Below, piece by piece: positions 1-7,742 of a DNA stretch of 64,000 nt. A model generated the notes under the pieces. That model did not search any database and was not told the origin of the DNA. It saw only the letters and a list, made by a program, of their open reading frames with translations. Source of the DNA: Gardnerella vaginalis (GTDB taxonomy: Bacteria; Actinomycetota; Actinomycetes; Actinomycetales; Bifidobacteriaceae); assembly GCF_001563665.1 (NCBI RefSeq), contig NZ_KQ961857.1, forward strand, positions 179,332 to 243,331, read 5' to 3'. Numbering within the stretch: the stretch's first letter is position 1; each line of letters starts with the position of its first letter. A program made the position numbers and the translations under genes.

Positions 1-591
1 CGCGCCCATATCGTCCACAAGCGAAGTGAGAATATTCAAAACATCGCGTTGAGTTACACAATCAAGTGCAGTAGTTGGCTCATCTGCCAAAATTAGACGC
101 GGATAAGTAATTAAAGCTGTTGCAATACCCACTCTCTGCTGCTGTCCACCTGAAAGCTCATACGTGCGTTTAGAAGCTAATTTGCTTGATAATCCAACTT
201 TCTGAAGCATTGAAATAACGCGATCGTGAACATCATGCGAATCCAAATTATAGTGCATTAAAAGAGGTAAAGAAACTTGTTGTTCAACGCTTAGCAAAGG
301 ATTAAGTGCGCGATTAGCTTGCTGAAAAACTACTCCAACGTATTTTCCACGCATAAGCGCCAAATCCTCATCTTTAGCACCAACTACTTGCTTAGTTCCA
401 ACAATTAAAGAACCTGAAATTTCAGCATTTTTAGGCAATAATCCTGTGATTGCGCGAAGAAGCATAGACTTTCCTGAACCAGTTGATCCAACTAATCCAA
501 CGCGCTCGCCATCTTTTACTTCAAGAGTTACATTATCTAATAATCGAACGCCATTTAAATCAACACTAAGATTTTTAATATCAACGCTCAT
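1..591 (-). CDS. Oligopeptide/dipeptide ABC transporter ATP-binding protein (3' end cut by window edge)
   Basis: The visible N-terminal 197 residues are a classical ABC ATPase that would power peptide import by the two permeases encoded just upstream. Translating the minus strand gives a Walker A GSTGSGKS near residue 36, a signature LSGGQQQRVGIA, and a Walker B ILADEPTTALD, so all core nucleotide-binding motifs are intact. The ATG at 591 lies inside the end of the preceding permease gene (11 bp overlap), which suggests translational coupling within one operon. The C-terminal part, including any oligopeptide-specific C-terminal domain, lies outside the window. Family assignment is strong; the exact substrate (di- or oligopeptide, or another family-5 ligand such as nickel) is inferred only from the operon. 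Confidence 0.9.
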   Translation of the reverse strand, partial: MSVDIKNLSVDLNGVRLLDNVTLEVKDGERVGLVGSTGSGKSMLLRAITGLLPKNAEISGSLIVGTKQVVGAKDEDLALMRGKYVGVVFQQANRALNPLLSVEQQVSLPLLMHYNLDSHDVHDRVISMLQKVGLSSKLASKRTYELSGGQQQRVGIATALITYPRLILADEPTTALDCVTQRDVLNILTSLVDDMGA

Positions 592-1456
592 TTTGATCCT
601 TTAAAGATAAATCATTATTATGCAAAGATTTTTGTGATTCAGGAGTCAAAGCCTCGCGCAAAGAATCACCTAAAAGATTTAAAGCAACAACTACTAGAGT
701 AACTATCAATCCAGGCCACAAAACAGCTAGAGGATTCACATGAATAAGAGTTAGAGAAGTTGCAAGAACACGCCCCCAACTTGCAACACCAGATGGAACT
801 CCAACACCAAGATACGTTAATCCACTTTCAGCTAAAATCACAGTTCCTGCAGAAAGAGAGATCTGAACTAAACAAACAGGCATAATATTAGGCAAAACAT
901 GACGTAAAATCACACGATTTCTAGAAGAACCTTTAGAAATTGCGAAAGAAACATAATCAGATTGCAAAACAAGTTGCGCACTTGGAAGCACAATACGAGC
1001 AAGATTAAAACCATAACCAATACCACATGCAAGTATGATCACAATAACAGTTGTTCCTAACGGCACAGCTAACATAAGCGCGATTAACACAGTTGGTATT
1101 GAAATTAGCGCATCAACGATTATTAGTGAAACTCCTTGAATTAAATGCGATTTTGCAATCATTAATAAAAGTAATGAAAATCCAACTAACGTAGAAACAC
1201 ATATTGTGCAAATTACTATTAGAAGTTCAGTTCTAGAGCCTGCCATAAGATGGCTGAGAATATCTGCACCTGCCCCATCCGTGCCTAGCCAATGCGAAAA
1301 AGACGGCTTGTTCCATACACTAAATCCGTTTGTTTCTAGTAAAGAATATGGAGTCCAGAATATAGAAATTAGCGCTATTAACACCCATGAGCTTAAAACT
1401 ATGCAAACAAATTTTCCGCAACTTGAGCGCCAAATCGCATTAAAAAGCTTAAACAT
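581..1456 (-). CDS. Peptide ABC transporter permease, DppC/OppC type
   Basis: Inner half of the membrane channel of a peptide importer; 291 residues, usual for the family. It has an N-terminal membrane segment, then the OppC/DppC-type core with several hydrophobic helices and the cytoplasmic EAA-type loop seen around FAISKGSSRNRVILRHVLPN, which contacts the ATPase. The start ATG at 1456 lies 2 bp below the stop of the DppB-like permease, and the 3' end overlaps the ATPase gene. Order (binding protein, B-type permease, C-type permease, ATPase) matches Dpp/Opp operons. Substrate not determinable from this gene. Confidence 0.92.
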   Translation of the reverse strand: MFKLFNAIWRSSCGKFVCIVLSSWVLIALISIFWTPYSLLETNGFSVWNKPSFSHWLGTDGAGADILSHLMAGSRTELLIVICTICVSTLVGFSLLLLMIAKSHLIQGVSLIIVDALISIPTVLIALMLAVPLGTTVIVIILACGIGYGFNLARIVLPSAQLVLQSDYVSFAISKGSSRNRVILRHVLPNIMPVCLVQISLSAGTVILAESGLTYLGVGVPSGVASWGRVLATSLTLIHVNPLAVLWPGLIVTLVVVALNLLGDSLREALTPESQKSLHNNDLSLKDQNER

Positions 1457-1458
1457 TA

Positions 1459-2430
1459 TTATTCGCTCACTTTCTGATTATTAGCAAATCTAGAATCAAG
1501 CAAACGATGAGATATATCAATTGCAAACCCAATAATTAAGAAAAATGATGCAAGCATAAACAGCTCACTTTGAACTAAAATCAAATCTCGCAATCCAACA
1601 TCGCGAACCAAACCCATACCCATCCCCGGTAAAGAGAACAGGTTTTCAATAACCATCACACCCATAACCATGTGTGCGAAAGTCAAACCAATAACAGAAA
1701 CTAGCTGTGGCATAGCAAGCCTTAAAGCAACTTTCCAAATAACCTGTTTTCTAGTCATTCCACAAGCCATAGCTTGAGATGAAACTTCACTTTGCATAAT
1801 ATCTGTAAGAATTGCAGCTGTATATCGCATAAAACTAGATCCAACTATAATTCCAACTGTTAGAGCAGGCAAAATTAAAGAAAGGAAGCAGGAAGGAAAA
1901 TCTTGCCAACCATCTGTAGGAAAACCTTGAGTAGGCAAAATACCAATAATTCCAATACCCTTACCAAGTAAAAGAATAATTAACATTCCACCCCATAAAG
2001 CAGGTACACAGCCAGCAGTCAACGCAACAAAACGAGCAAAAGATTGAGCTAATCTACCTATCCGTATAACTTGCCAGCAGCCCATCGGTATGCCAATTAC
2101 AAGCGCAATAATAAGACCTAATAAAATCAAAGGGAAAGTAATTGCTGCTCTAGACGCAATCATACTAGTAACAGATTTACCTGTAAGCATTGATACACCA
2201 AAATCACCACGCAAAACACTAGTAAGCCAGCTAATGTATTGAACCCATAACGGCTTATCTAATCCAAGTTCTGCTCGCAATTGTTCAACTTTTCCTGAAG
2301 GCGCATTTAAGCCAGCCATAACTTGAGCTACATCGCCTGGAAGCACACGCAATGCAAAAAATATTGCTATAGATAGGAAAAACAGAGCAACTATAAAAAG
2401 TAGAATTCGCACAAATATCATACGCAACAT
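1459..2430 (-). CDS. Peptide ABC transporter permease, DppB/OppB type
   Basis: Partner permease of the importer, 323 residues with about six membrane helices. The N-terminal helix followed by RVLPGDVAQVMAGL and the later EAA-type loop (SSQAMACGMTRKQVIWKVAL) are typical of OppB/DppB. The ATG at 2430 is preceded by an AGGGG ribosome-binding sequence about 9 bases upstream. It follows the binding-protein gene after about 200 bp that contain a stem-loop, and runs directly into the DppC-type gene. Confidence 0.92.
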   Translation of the reverse strand: MLRMIFVRILLFIVALFFLSIAIFFALRVLPGDVAQVMAGLNAPSGKVEQLRAELGLDKPLWVQYISWLTSVLRGDFGVSMLTGKSVTSMIASRAAITFPLILLGLIIALVIGIPMGCWQVIRIGRLAQSFARFVALTAGCVPALWGGMLIILLLGKGIGIIGILPTQGFPTDGWQDFPSCFLSLILPALTVGIIVGSSFMRYTAAILTDIMQSEVSSQAMACGMTRKQVIWKVALRLAMPQLVSVIGLTFAHMVMGVMVIENLFSLPGMGMGLVRDVGLRDLILVQSELFMLASFFLIIGFAIDISHRLLDSRFANNQKVSE

Positions 2431-2498
2431 GAATATACCCCTATAGCAAGCAAATAAACATCTTGACCATCTTTTTGACCATCTTTACGCTAAACAAA

Positions 2499-2540
2499 TT
2501 TGCTAGCGCGCTCAAAATCATGAATGAACGCGCTAACAAA
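2499..2540 (-). other. Intercistronic stem-loop between binding-protein and permease genes
   Basis: On the minus-strand RNA, 15 bases at 2540-2526 pair with 15 bases at 2513-2499 across a 12-base loop, all Watson-Crick except two U-G pairs. There is no U-run right after it. Such hairpins after binding-protein genes commonly protect the upstream message and lower expression of the downstream permeases. That role is inferred. Confidence 0.55.
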
Positions 2541-2631
2541 CTCGTTATTCGCTACTCGCCAGCAGATGCGTTTGCAACAGAAAACACACCAGCAAATTCG
2601 CGGAAAATTCGCGGAAAATTCGCCGTCAAAC

Positions 2632-4329
2632 TCAAACAAGACGCAAATTATACAATGGCAAAACCTCTTGATTCATATCAAAAGGCATACCTTCAAGATT
2701 CTTCACTTTCGCAGTCGTCACGCGATAATTAAACAGCCAATCTGCAGGAGCATCTTCGCTAACAATACGCGCAGCTTTTGCAAGCAAATTGTACGACTCT
2801 TTAGAATCCGTACTAAGCATTGCTTTAGCATACAAATCTTGAACTAGCTTATTATCATAGCCGTAGTAGTAAGTAGGATCAGCCCACTGACCAAAATCAT
2901 GGCTTTCATTATGATCCACCATAGACAAATCGTATTGCTTATTCTTATACACGTCTTGTAACCAAGTAGTAAACTCAACAACATTAACCTTAAGATTTAT
3001 TCCAACAGGCTTTAATTGCGAGCGCAACTGATCGCCTATTTGCGTTCCATAAATATTCGGATATGTGAGAGTTAGAGAAAGAGGATTTGATTCGTCAAAA
3101 CCAGCTTCCTTCATTAAAGATTTTGCACGCTTAACGTCATGAGTATAAAGTTTCGTCAAATCTTCATAACCTGGGTCAAGACGAGGAATAGGACCAGCAA
3201 GAGGTAAATCGTCACCTCCACGAGATGCGATAATTTGCTTGTGATCTATTGCATAACGAATTGCGCGCCGAATGCGCTTATCTTTCGTATACTTTCCTTT
3301 CATATTCATAGCAAGAACGAACTTATCTGTACCGTCCCCCGAGCGAACGTCATACTTTTTAGAATCATCTTTAAAAGGCTTAGAAAGCTGTGCTGAAATA
3401 GGAGCTAAAGCTTGTACAGCATCAGAAGATAAAGCGTCAATTGCAGCATTATCGTCTACAAAATATCTTAAAACTATTTTCTTAGTTTTAGCATGATTTA
3501 CACCGTTATAACGAGGATTTGCTTCTAAAACTACGCGATCGTTTGGCATAAATTTTTCAACTAAATACGGACCCGATCCAATAGCTTGAGTTTTCGGATC
3601 ATACTTTGCGAGTTTATCGAAAACTAATCCAGCACGACCACATAAAGCCCATAAAAGCTTTGAATTAGGCTCTTTAAGCTTGATTTCAAACGTGTAATCG
3701 TCTTTTGCTTTCGCTGACTCAACTTTTCCAACCATGTTTGATCCGCGATACTTTTTAGACACAAGCTCATTAAAAGACCACTGCGCATCTTTTGCAGTTA
3801 GCTTGTGACCATTAGAAAACATAGCGCCTTTACGAATGTTGAAAGTGTAAGTTAAGCCATCTTTACTAACATTCCAACTTTTAGCTAAAGATGCAGAAAC
3901 TTGATTCTTAGAATTTCTAGCTACTAATCCTTCATAAACATTGCCAATAAGAAGCTGATCTAGAGATGAGCCAGATTGATTTCTAATATCAAGATTTGTA
4001 GGAGCTAGCTTAAGACCAATCGACACTGTTTTTGTAGAAATTACTCCATTAGCGTTGTTATTACGAGAATTATTGTTAGTTGTGAACGTTGCAAAAATAG
4101 AACTCACAATCACAATAGTTACAAGAGCTAATGTGAAAGTCCAGCCTTTTGCTAGTTTACGTTTCGAATGCATCTTTGATGATTTTTCTTTCATTCTCAA
4201 AGATTCATCGGTACTAGAATCGCTGTAGTTTTCCGATTGTAAATCTGATTTAGGCGATTTGAAATCAGAAAATACTTCGGTCGCGTCATTTTCAATGTGC
4301 GCGCCTTCTTCGTGCTTTTCGTCACACAT
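2632..4329 (-). CDS. Family 5 extracellular solute-binding protein (peptide ABC importer)
   Basis: Ligand receptor of the importer, about 565 residues. The bulk is a family-5 (OppA/DppA) binding protein: IGLKLAPTNLDIRNQSGSS, then LLIGNVYEGLVARN, the ANPRYNG segment and the C-terminal domain. I choose the ATG at 4329 over 4353 because AGAAAGG lies 8 bases upstream of 4329 and nothing comparable precedes 4353. The N-terminus is unusual: about 60 hydrophilic, acidic and Ser-rich residues precede the single hydrophobic segment (about 62-82), and no lipobox cysteine follows it. The protein may therefore be held by an uncleaved signal anchor rather than as a lipoprotein. First gene of the operon. 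Confidence 0.9.
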   Translation of the reverse strand: MCDEKHEEGAHIENDATEVFSDFKSPKSDLQSENYSDSSTDESLRMKEKSSKMHSKRKLAKGWTFTLALVTIVIVSSIFATFTTNNNSRNNNANGVISTKTVSIGLKLAPTNLDIRNQSGSSLDQLLIGNVYEGLVARNSKNQVSASLAKSWNVSKDGLTYTFNIRKGAMFSNGHKLTAKDAQWSFNELVSKKYRGSNMVGKVESAKAKDDYTFEIKLKEPNSKLLWALCGRAGLVFDKLAKYDPKTQAIGSGPYLVEKFMPNDRVVLEANPRYNGVNHAKTKKIVLRYFVDDNAAIDALSSDAVQALAPISAQLSKPFKDDSKKYDVRSGDGTDKFVLAMNMKGKYTKDKRIRRAIRYAIDHKQIIASRGGDDLPLAGPIPRLDPGYEDLTKLYTHDVKRAKSLMKEAGFDESNPLSLTLTYPNIYGTQIGDQLRSQLKPVGINLKVNVVEFTTWLQDVYKNKQYDLSMVDHNESHDFGQWADPTYYYGYDNKLVQDLYAKAMLSTDSKESYNLLAKAARIVSEDAPADWLFNYRVTTAKVKNLEGMPFDMNQEVLPLYNLRLV

Positions 4330-4914
4330 ACCATAAACCTTTCTAAATGGCATACTTATTTAATTATTTCCAACTATTTTTAGTTATTTTTAGTTATCTC
4401 TATCTTTAGTTATTTCTAACTATCTTTAGTTATTTCTAACTATTTTTTAACTATCTTTAGTTATCTCTTCTTACTTTTTAGTTATCTTTTTATTTTTAAT
4501 TATCTTAATTTGCTCGCTGCTTAGCAGATACGCAATAAATCACCAATAATCAAAAAGCAAAGCTGAAGCTTTTCTAATCATGAAGCCAAGCCAAAATTGG
4601 TATTTTAGCGCATTTGTTTAAGTCAACGGCTTTATTAAATCGTAGACCATTAGCATGTCATGATTGTTATTGGCGAGTCCAAATAGAAATACAGAAGAAA
4701 TATACATAAACTTAAATCCGCATATTTTTTAACGTAGAAAAATTCGTAGTGTACATAAAGTTGTAGTATTAACAAGGGTATATCCTACGAATGTGCTTAA
4801 ATGCCAACATAGCGTAAACTTTTAAACGCATTATATGCACGCATCTAGCATGCAAGTTTCATGAAGCCAGCGCGTGTAAAAGATTCGTAAAAAGAAAGTC
4901 TAAAGCGAGGAATA
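4330..4914. repeat. Gene-free AT-rich divergent promoter region with degenerate TTAGTTATTTCTAACTA-like tandem repeats
   Basis: Between the divergent peptide-importer operon and pdxS. Positions about 4360-4505 consist of degenerate tandem copies built on TTTAGTTATTTCTAAC and ATCTTTAGTTAT. The rest (4505-4900) is unique AT-rich DNA that must hold both promoters. I could not place -35/-10 boxes with confidence. The pdxS ribosome binding site (GCGAGGA) is at about 4905. Confidence 0.6.
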
Positions 4915-5850
4915 ATGTCTGAAAACTTGAATACTACAGTAACTGTGAACGAATCCTCAGATCCGCAAAATCGCAATTGCGAAGACCGCACTGCGTTGAA
5001 TCGCCAACTAGCGCAAATGCTTAAAGGCGGCGTGATTATGGACGTAACAACTCCAGAACAAGCAAGAATTGCTGAAGATTCTGGAGCTTGCGCAGTTATG
5101 GCGTTAGAGCGTATTCCTGCAGATATTCGAGCAGCAGGCGGAGTTTCACGCATGAGCGATCCTGCTATGATTCATGGAATTCAAGACGCAGTGTCTATTC
5201 CTGTTATGGCAAAATGCAGAATCGGACACTTTGTTGAAGCTCAAGTTCTTGAAGCAATTGAAATTGATTACATTGACGAAAGTGAAGTACTTAGCCCAGC
5301 AGACGATGTTTATCATATTAACAAGCGTGATTTTGCAGTACCTTTCGTTTGCGGAGCTAAAGATTTAGGCGAAGCTTTGCGCCGAATTAACGAAGGTGCT
5401 TCTATGATTCGCACTAAAGGTGAACCAGGCACAGGAGACGTAATTCAAGCAGTACGACATATGCGTATGATGAATTCAGCTATTCGCAAGCTCACAAGCA
5501 TGCGTGAAGATGAACTTTTCGAAGAAGCGAAGACTTTGCGCGTTCCATTTGAATTAGTTAAATACGTTGCTCAAAACGGAAAGTTACCTGTAGTAAACTT
5601 CGCTGCAGGTGGAGTTGCTACCCCTGCAGATGCTGCTTTGATGATGCAACTTGGAGCTGAAGGAGTGTTCGTTGGATCTGGAATATTTAAGTCTGGAGAT
5701 CCAGCAAAGCGAGCTGCAGCAATCGTAAAATCCGTTACTAACTACAAAGATGCTAAGATGATTGCGAAACTTTCCGAGAATTTGGGCGAAGCTATGGTCG
5801 GTATTAACGAACAGGAAATCAAGATTTTAATGGCTGAAAGAGGCGAATGA
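4915..5850 (+). CDS. pdxS: Pyridoxal 5'-phosphate synthase subunit PdxS
   Basis: Synthase subunit of the DXP-independent PLP pathway; it condenses ribose 5-phosphate, glyceraldehyde 3-phosphate and ammonia supplied by PdxT into PLP. The 311-residue TIM-barrel protein shows family hallmarks: [43 protein letters not shown] and the phosphate-binding [19 protein letters not shown] followed by [16 protein letters not shown] ribosome binding site precedes the ATG. The gene overlaps pdxT by 4 bp (ATGA), the usual pdxST arrangement. The N-terminal 20 residues are variable in the family. Sure identification. Confidence 0.98.
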   Translation: MSENLNTTVTVNESSDPQNRNCEDRTALNRQLAQMLKGGVIMDVTTPEQARIAEDSGACAVMALERIPADIRAAGGVSRMSDPAMIHGIQDAVSIPVMAKCRIGHFVEAQVLEAIEIDYIDESEVLSPADDVYHINKRDFAVPFVCGAKDLGEALRRINEGASMIRTKGEPGTGDVIQAVRHMRMMNSAIRKLTSMREDELFEEAKTLRVPFELVKYVAQNGKLPVVNFAAGGVATPADAALMMQLGAEGVFVGSGIFKSGDPAKRAAAIVKSVTNYKDAKMIAKLSENLGEAMVGINEQEIKILMAERGE

Positions 5851-6476
5851 TTTTGACAAACTCCCCTATTAACACATCTAATAATGCTCGCACTGTAGCA
5901 ATTTTGGCAGTTCAAGGCGCTTTTCTTGAACACAGATTGATGTTAGAAAAACTGGGAGCGCATGTTATTGAACTTCGTCAAGAACGCGATTTAGAACAAG
6001 ATTTTGACTCACTTGTTTTACCAGGCGGAGAAAGCACTGTGCAATCAAAGCTTCTTCTAGAACAAAACATGCTTGAACCTTTGAAAAATCGCATTGCTAA
6101 CGGCATGCCAGTTCTTGGAACTTGTGCAGGACTGATATTGCTTGCTAAAAGCGTACAAGGCGATTCAAAAGGCAATAAAATAACCGGATTCAACACTTTA
6201 GACGTTACAGTTAAGCGCAATGCTTATGGACGTCAACTTGGAAGTTTTCATTGCGAATCTGATTTTGGAAGCGATAAAACTTCGATAAACATTGGCAAAG
6301 TACCTATGACTTTTATTCGCGCGCCTTATATTGCAGAAGTCGGCGATGACGTTGAGGTTCTTGCAAGTGTTGATAATCATATTGTTGCAGCTCGTCAAGG
6401 AAACCAAATCGGAACATCATTCCACCCAGAGCTTGATACAGATACGAGAATTCACCAGATTTTCTTAGATCTGTAA
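5847..6476 (+). CDS. pdxT: Pyridoxal 5'-phosphate synthase glutaminase subunit PdxT
   Basis: Class I glutamine amidotransferase that hydrolyses glutamine and channels ammonia to PdxS. In 209 residues it carries [16 protein letters not shown], the nucleophile elbow [11 protein letters not shown] with the catalytic Cys, and the C-terminal FHPEL with the catalytic His-Glu. The ATG at 5847 sits in the pdxS stop (ATGA), indicating coupled translation; the first 15 residues before [11 protein letters not shown] are longer than in many PdxT proteins, so a slightly later start is possible. Cytoplasmic, in a dodecameric complex with PdxS. Confidence 0.97.
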   Translation: MILTNSPINTSNNARTVAILAVQGAFLEHRLMLEKLGAHVIELRQERDLEQDFDSLVLPGGESTVQSKLLLEQNMLEPLKNRIANGMPVLGTCAGLILLAKSVQGDSKGNKITGFNTLDVTVKRNAYGRQLGSFHCESDFGSDKTSINIGKVPMTFIRAPYIAEVGDDVEVLASVDNHIVAARQGNQIGTSFHPELDTDTRIHQIFLDL

Positions 6477-6493
6477 GCGCTCCGAGTTGCTCA

Positions 6494-6522
6494 GCGTTGA
6501 AAGCACAGTGTGCTTTCAACGC
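6494..6522. repeat. Perfect 14-bp inverted repeat with one central base, just after pdxT
   Basis: GCGTTGAAAGCACA (6494-6507), one G, then TGTGCTTTCAACGC (6509-6522). It begins 18 bp after the pdxT stop. It could form a 12-bp hairpin with a 5-base loop in RNA, but no T-run follows, so it is either a weak terminator, a protein-binding palindrome, or part of a repeat element. Confidence 0.7.
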
Positions 6523-6604
6523 AAGCGAGGTCTGCCTTCTTCTCAATTGACGAAAGCAGGGCAGATTTGTGTGGGAATTCATTGGGAATTCGGTTATTAT
6601 TACG

Positions 6605-6713
6605 ATGCGCTACGACCTGCCTGAGCACTGCGATATAGCGTGCACTGAAGAGCTTGAAATACGTTATACAACTCCAGGCTCACTAATGCGCTTAGGCAGG
6701 TCTTCAGCGCACC
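6605..6713. repeat. Long imperfect inverted repeat in the pdxT-relB gap
   Basis: The arms around 6606-6624 (GCGCTACGACCTGCCTGAG) and 6691-6713 (CTTAGGCAGGTCTTCAGCGC at its right part) are complementary with a few mismatches and enclose about 65 bp, so a hairpin of roughly 105 nt is possible. The same stretch holds a 38-codon plus-strand ORF (6605-6721) with no clear ribosome binding site. The G+C is higher than in its flanks. Structured RNA, a mobile-element remnant or a gene fragment are all possible. Confidence 0.45.
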
Positions 6714-6765
6714 ATAGCTAACACACTTTTTAACACAGACGTCAAAAAGTCATCAAAATCTATAA

Positions 6766-6840
6766 GTTTTTGAAATAGAATTCAAAAACTTTCCAAAATC
6801 CAGAAGTTTTTAACGTGAGATTCAAAAACTTTGAATTTTA
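6766..6840. repeat. AGTTTTTGAA inverted/direct repeat cluster
   Basis: AGTTTTTGAA, ATAGAA, TTCAAAAACT forms a perfect 10-bp inverted repeat (about 6767-6792). Further copies of AGTTTTTAA and ATTCAAAAACTTT follow to about 6840. It lies 250-330 bp before the RelB/YafQ genes; a regulatory role is unproven. Confidence 0.5.
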
Positions 6841-6960
6841 TGTAAGTTGCACAAAAACATACACATGCAGCAAACGTAATGCGATTGTAATACGATGTAA
6901 AACGCTTATTGTGCATTGTAAAACTTTGCAATACATTGTAGAATGAATAACAAATGAATT

Positions 6961-6987
6961 GAGTATTTACTGAAATGTTAAATACTC
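6961..6987. promoter_or_regulatory. Perfect 9-bp inverted repeat upstream of the RelB/YafQ operon
   Basis: GAGTATTTA (6961-6969) and TAAATACTC (6979-6987) separated by 9 bases, 109 bp before the antitoxin ATG. RelB/DinJ-family antitoxins bind palindromes near their promoter, so this is a reasonable operator candidate, but the distance is larger than usual and the site is predicted from symmetry alone. Confidence 0.4.
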
Positions 6988-7095
6988 ATACTAATACTGA
7001 ACTCTAAATACTGAACACTGAACAATACAAACAATTGCGAGTTTTTATAAACTCTAATAAAAACTAGTAAAACTAATAAAATAAGGAAGCATATT

Positions 7096-7452
7096 ATGGC
7101 AATCAGCGCAACTGCAACAACAGCAACAACTGCAACAACCGCAACAACAACAAGGAAATCAAACGCTAAAGCGAAAACAGCAAGCATCAACGTGCGCGTC
7201 ACAAAGGATGTTAAAGCGCAAGCAGAAGAATTATTCGACAGCTTCGGCATAACTCTTAGCGAAGCAATCAACATGTTCTTACACAAATCGCTTATGGTAG
7301 AAGGACTCCCCTTCGACTTAAAACAGCCAAAATACAATAAAGAAACAATCGCCGCGTTTAAGGAAGCAGAAGATATTCTATCTGGGAAAATTCCAGCAAA
7401 ACGCTATAACTCAGTATCCGAGATGATGGATGACGTTTTTAAGGAAGACTAA
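7096..7452 (+). CDS. relB: RelB/DinJ-family antitoxin
   Basis: Antitoxin that should bind and neutralise the YafQ-like RNase encoded 2 bp downstream and repress the operon. The conserved part is the ribbon-helix-helix region INVRVTKDVKAQAEELFDSFG followed by TLSEAINMFLHKSL and PFDLK, a typical DinJ/RelB pattern. The C-terminal SVSEMMDDVF segment would wrap the toxin. The first 25 residues are unusual: a run of Ala-Thr repeats encoded by four 9-bp units (GCAACAACN, about 7117-7152), which may vary in length. An AAGGAAG ribosome binding site precedes the ATG. If translation started later the repeat would be dispensable, but no other in-frame start fits. Confidence 0.93.
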   Translation: MAISATATTATTATTATTTRKSNAKAKTASINVRVTKDVKAQAEELFDSFGITLSEAINMFLHKSLMVEGLPFDLKQPKYNKETIAAFKEAEDILSGKIPAKRYNSVSEMMDDVFKED

Positions 7453-7454
7453 TT

Positions 7455-7733
7455 ATGCTTACTTTAACATACACTTCGCAGTTTAAAAAAGACATGAAGC
7501 GAATCAGAAAACGCGAATACGACACGCATCTTGTTGATATATTACTTGAGAAGTTGCGCAACGAAGAGATTCTTGACGAAACGTACCAAGATCATCCTCT
7601 TAAAGGAAAATATTTAGGATTCCGCGAATGCAATGTAAAATCAGACTGGCTATTGATTTACATAATTAAGGAAAACGAGCTTGTTTTAACAGCTTCTCGC
7701 ACAGGAACGCACTCTGACTTGTTCAACGAGTAG
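7455..7733 (+). CDS. yafQ: YafQ-type mRNA interferase toxin (RelE superfamily)
   Basis: Predicted ribosome-dependent endoribonuclease, 92 residues, the usual length. The core DHPLKGKYLGFRECNVKSDWLLIY and SRTGTHSDLF aligns directly with YafQ. Compared with E. coli YafQ catalytic positions, His50, Asp67, Arg83 and His87 have counterparts (H47, D64, R82, H86), but the position of His63 is Asn (N60, in RECNVKSDW). Activity may therefore be altered. The gene starts 2 bp after the antitoxin stop and is convergent with the BspA-like gene, whose stop is only 10 bp away. Confidence 0.93.
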   Translation: MLTLTYTSQFKKDMKRIRKREYDTHLVDILLEKLRNEEILDETYQDHPLKGKYLGFRECNVKSDWLLIYIIKENELVLTASRTGTHSDLFNE

Positions 7734-7742
7734 CGCTCCGAT

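Noticed and set aside
5978..6582. Minus-strand frames opposite pdxT
   Set aside because: Antisense to a confidently identified gene, without start signals.
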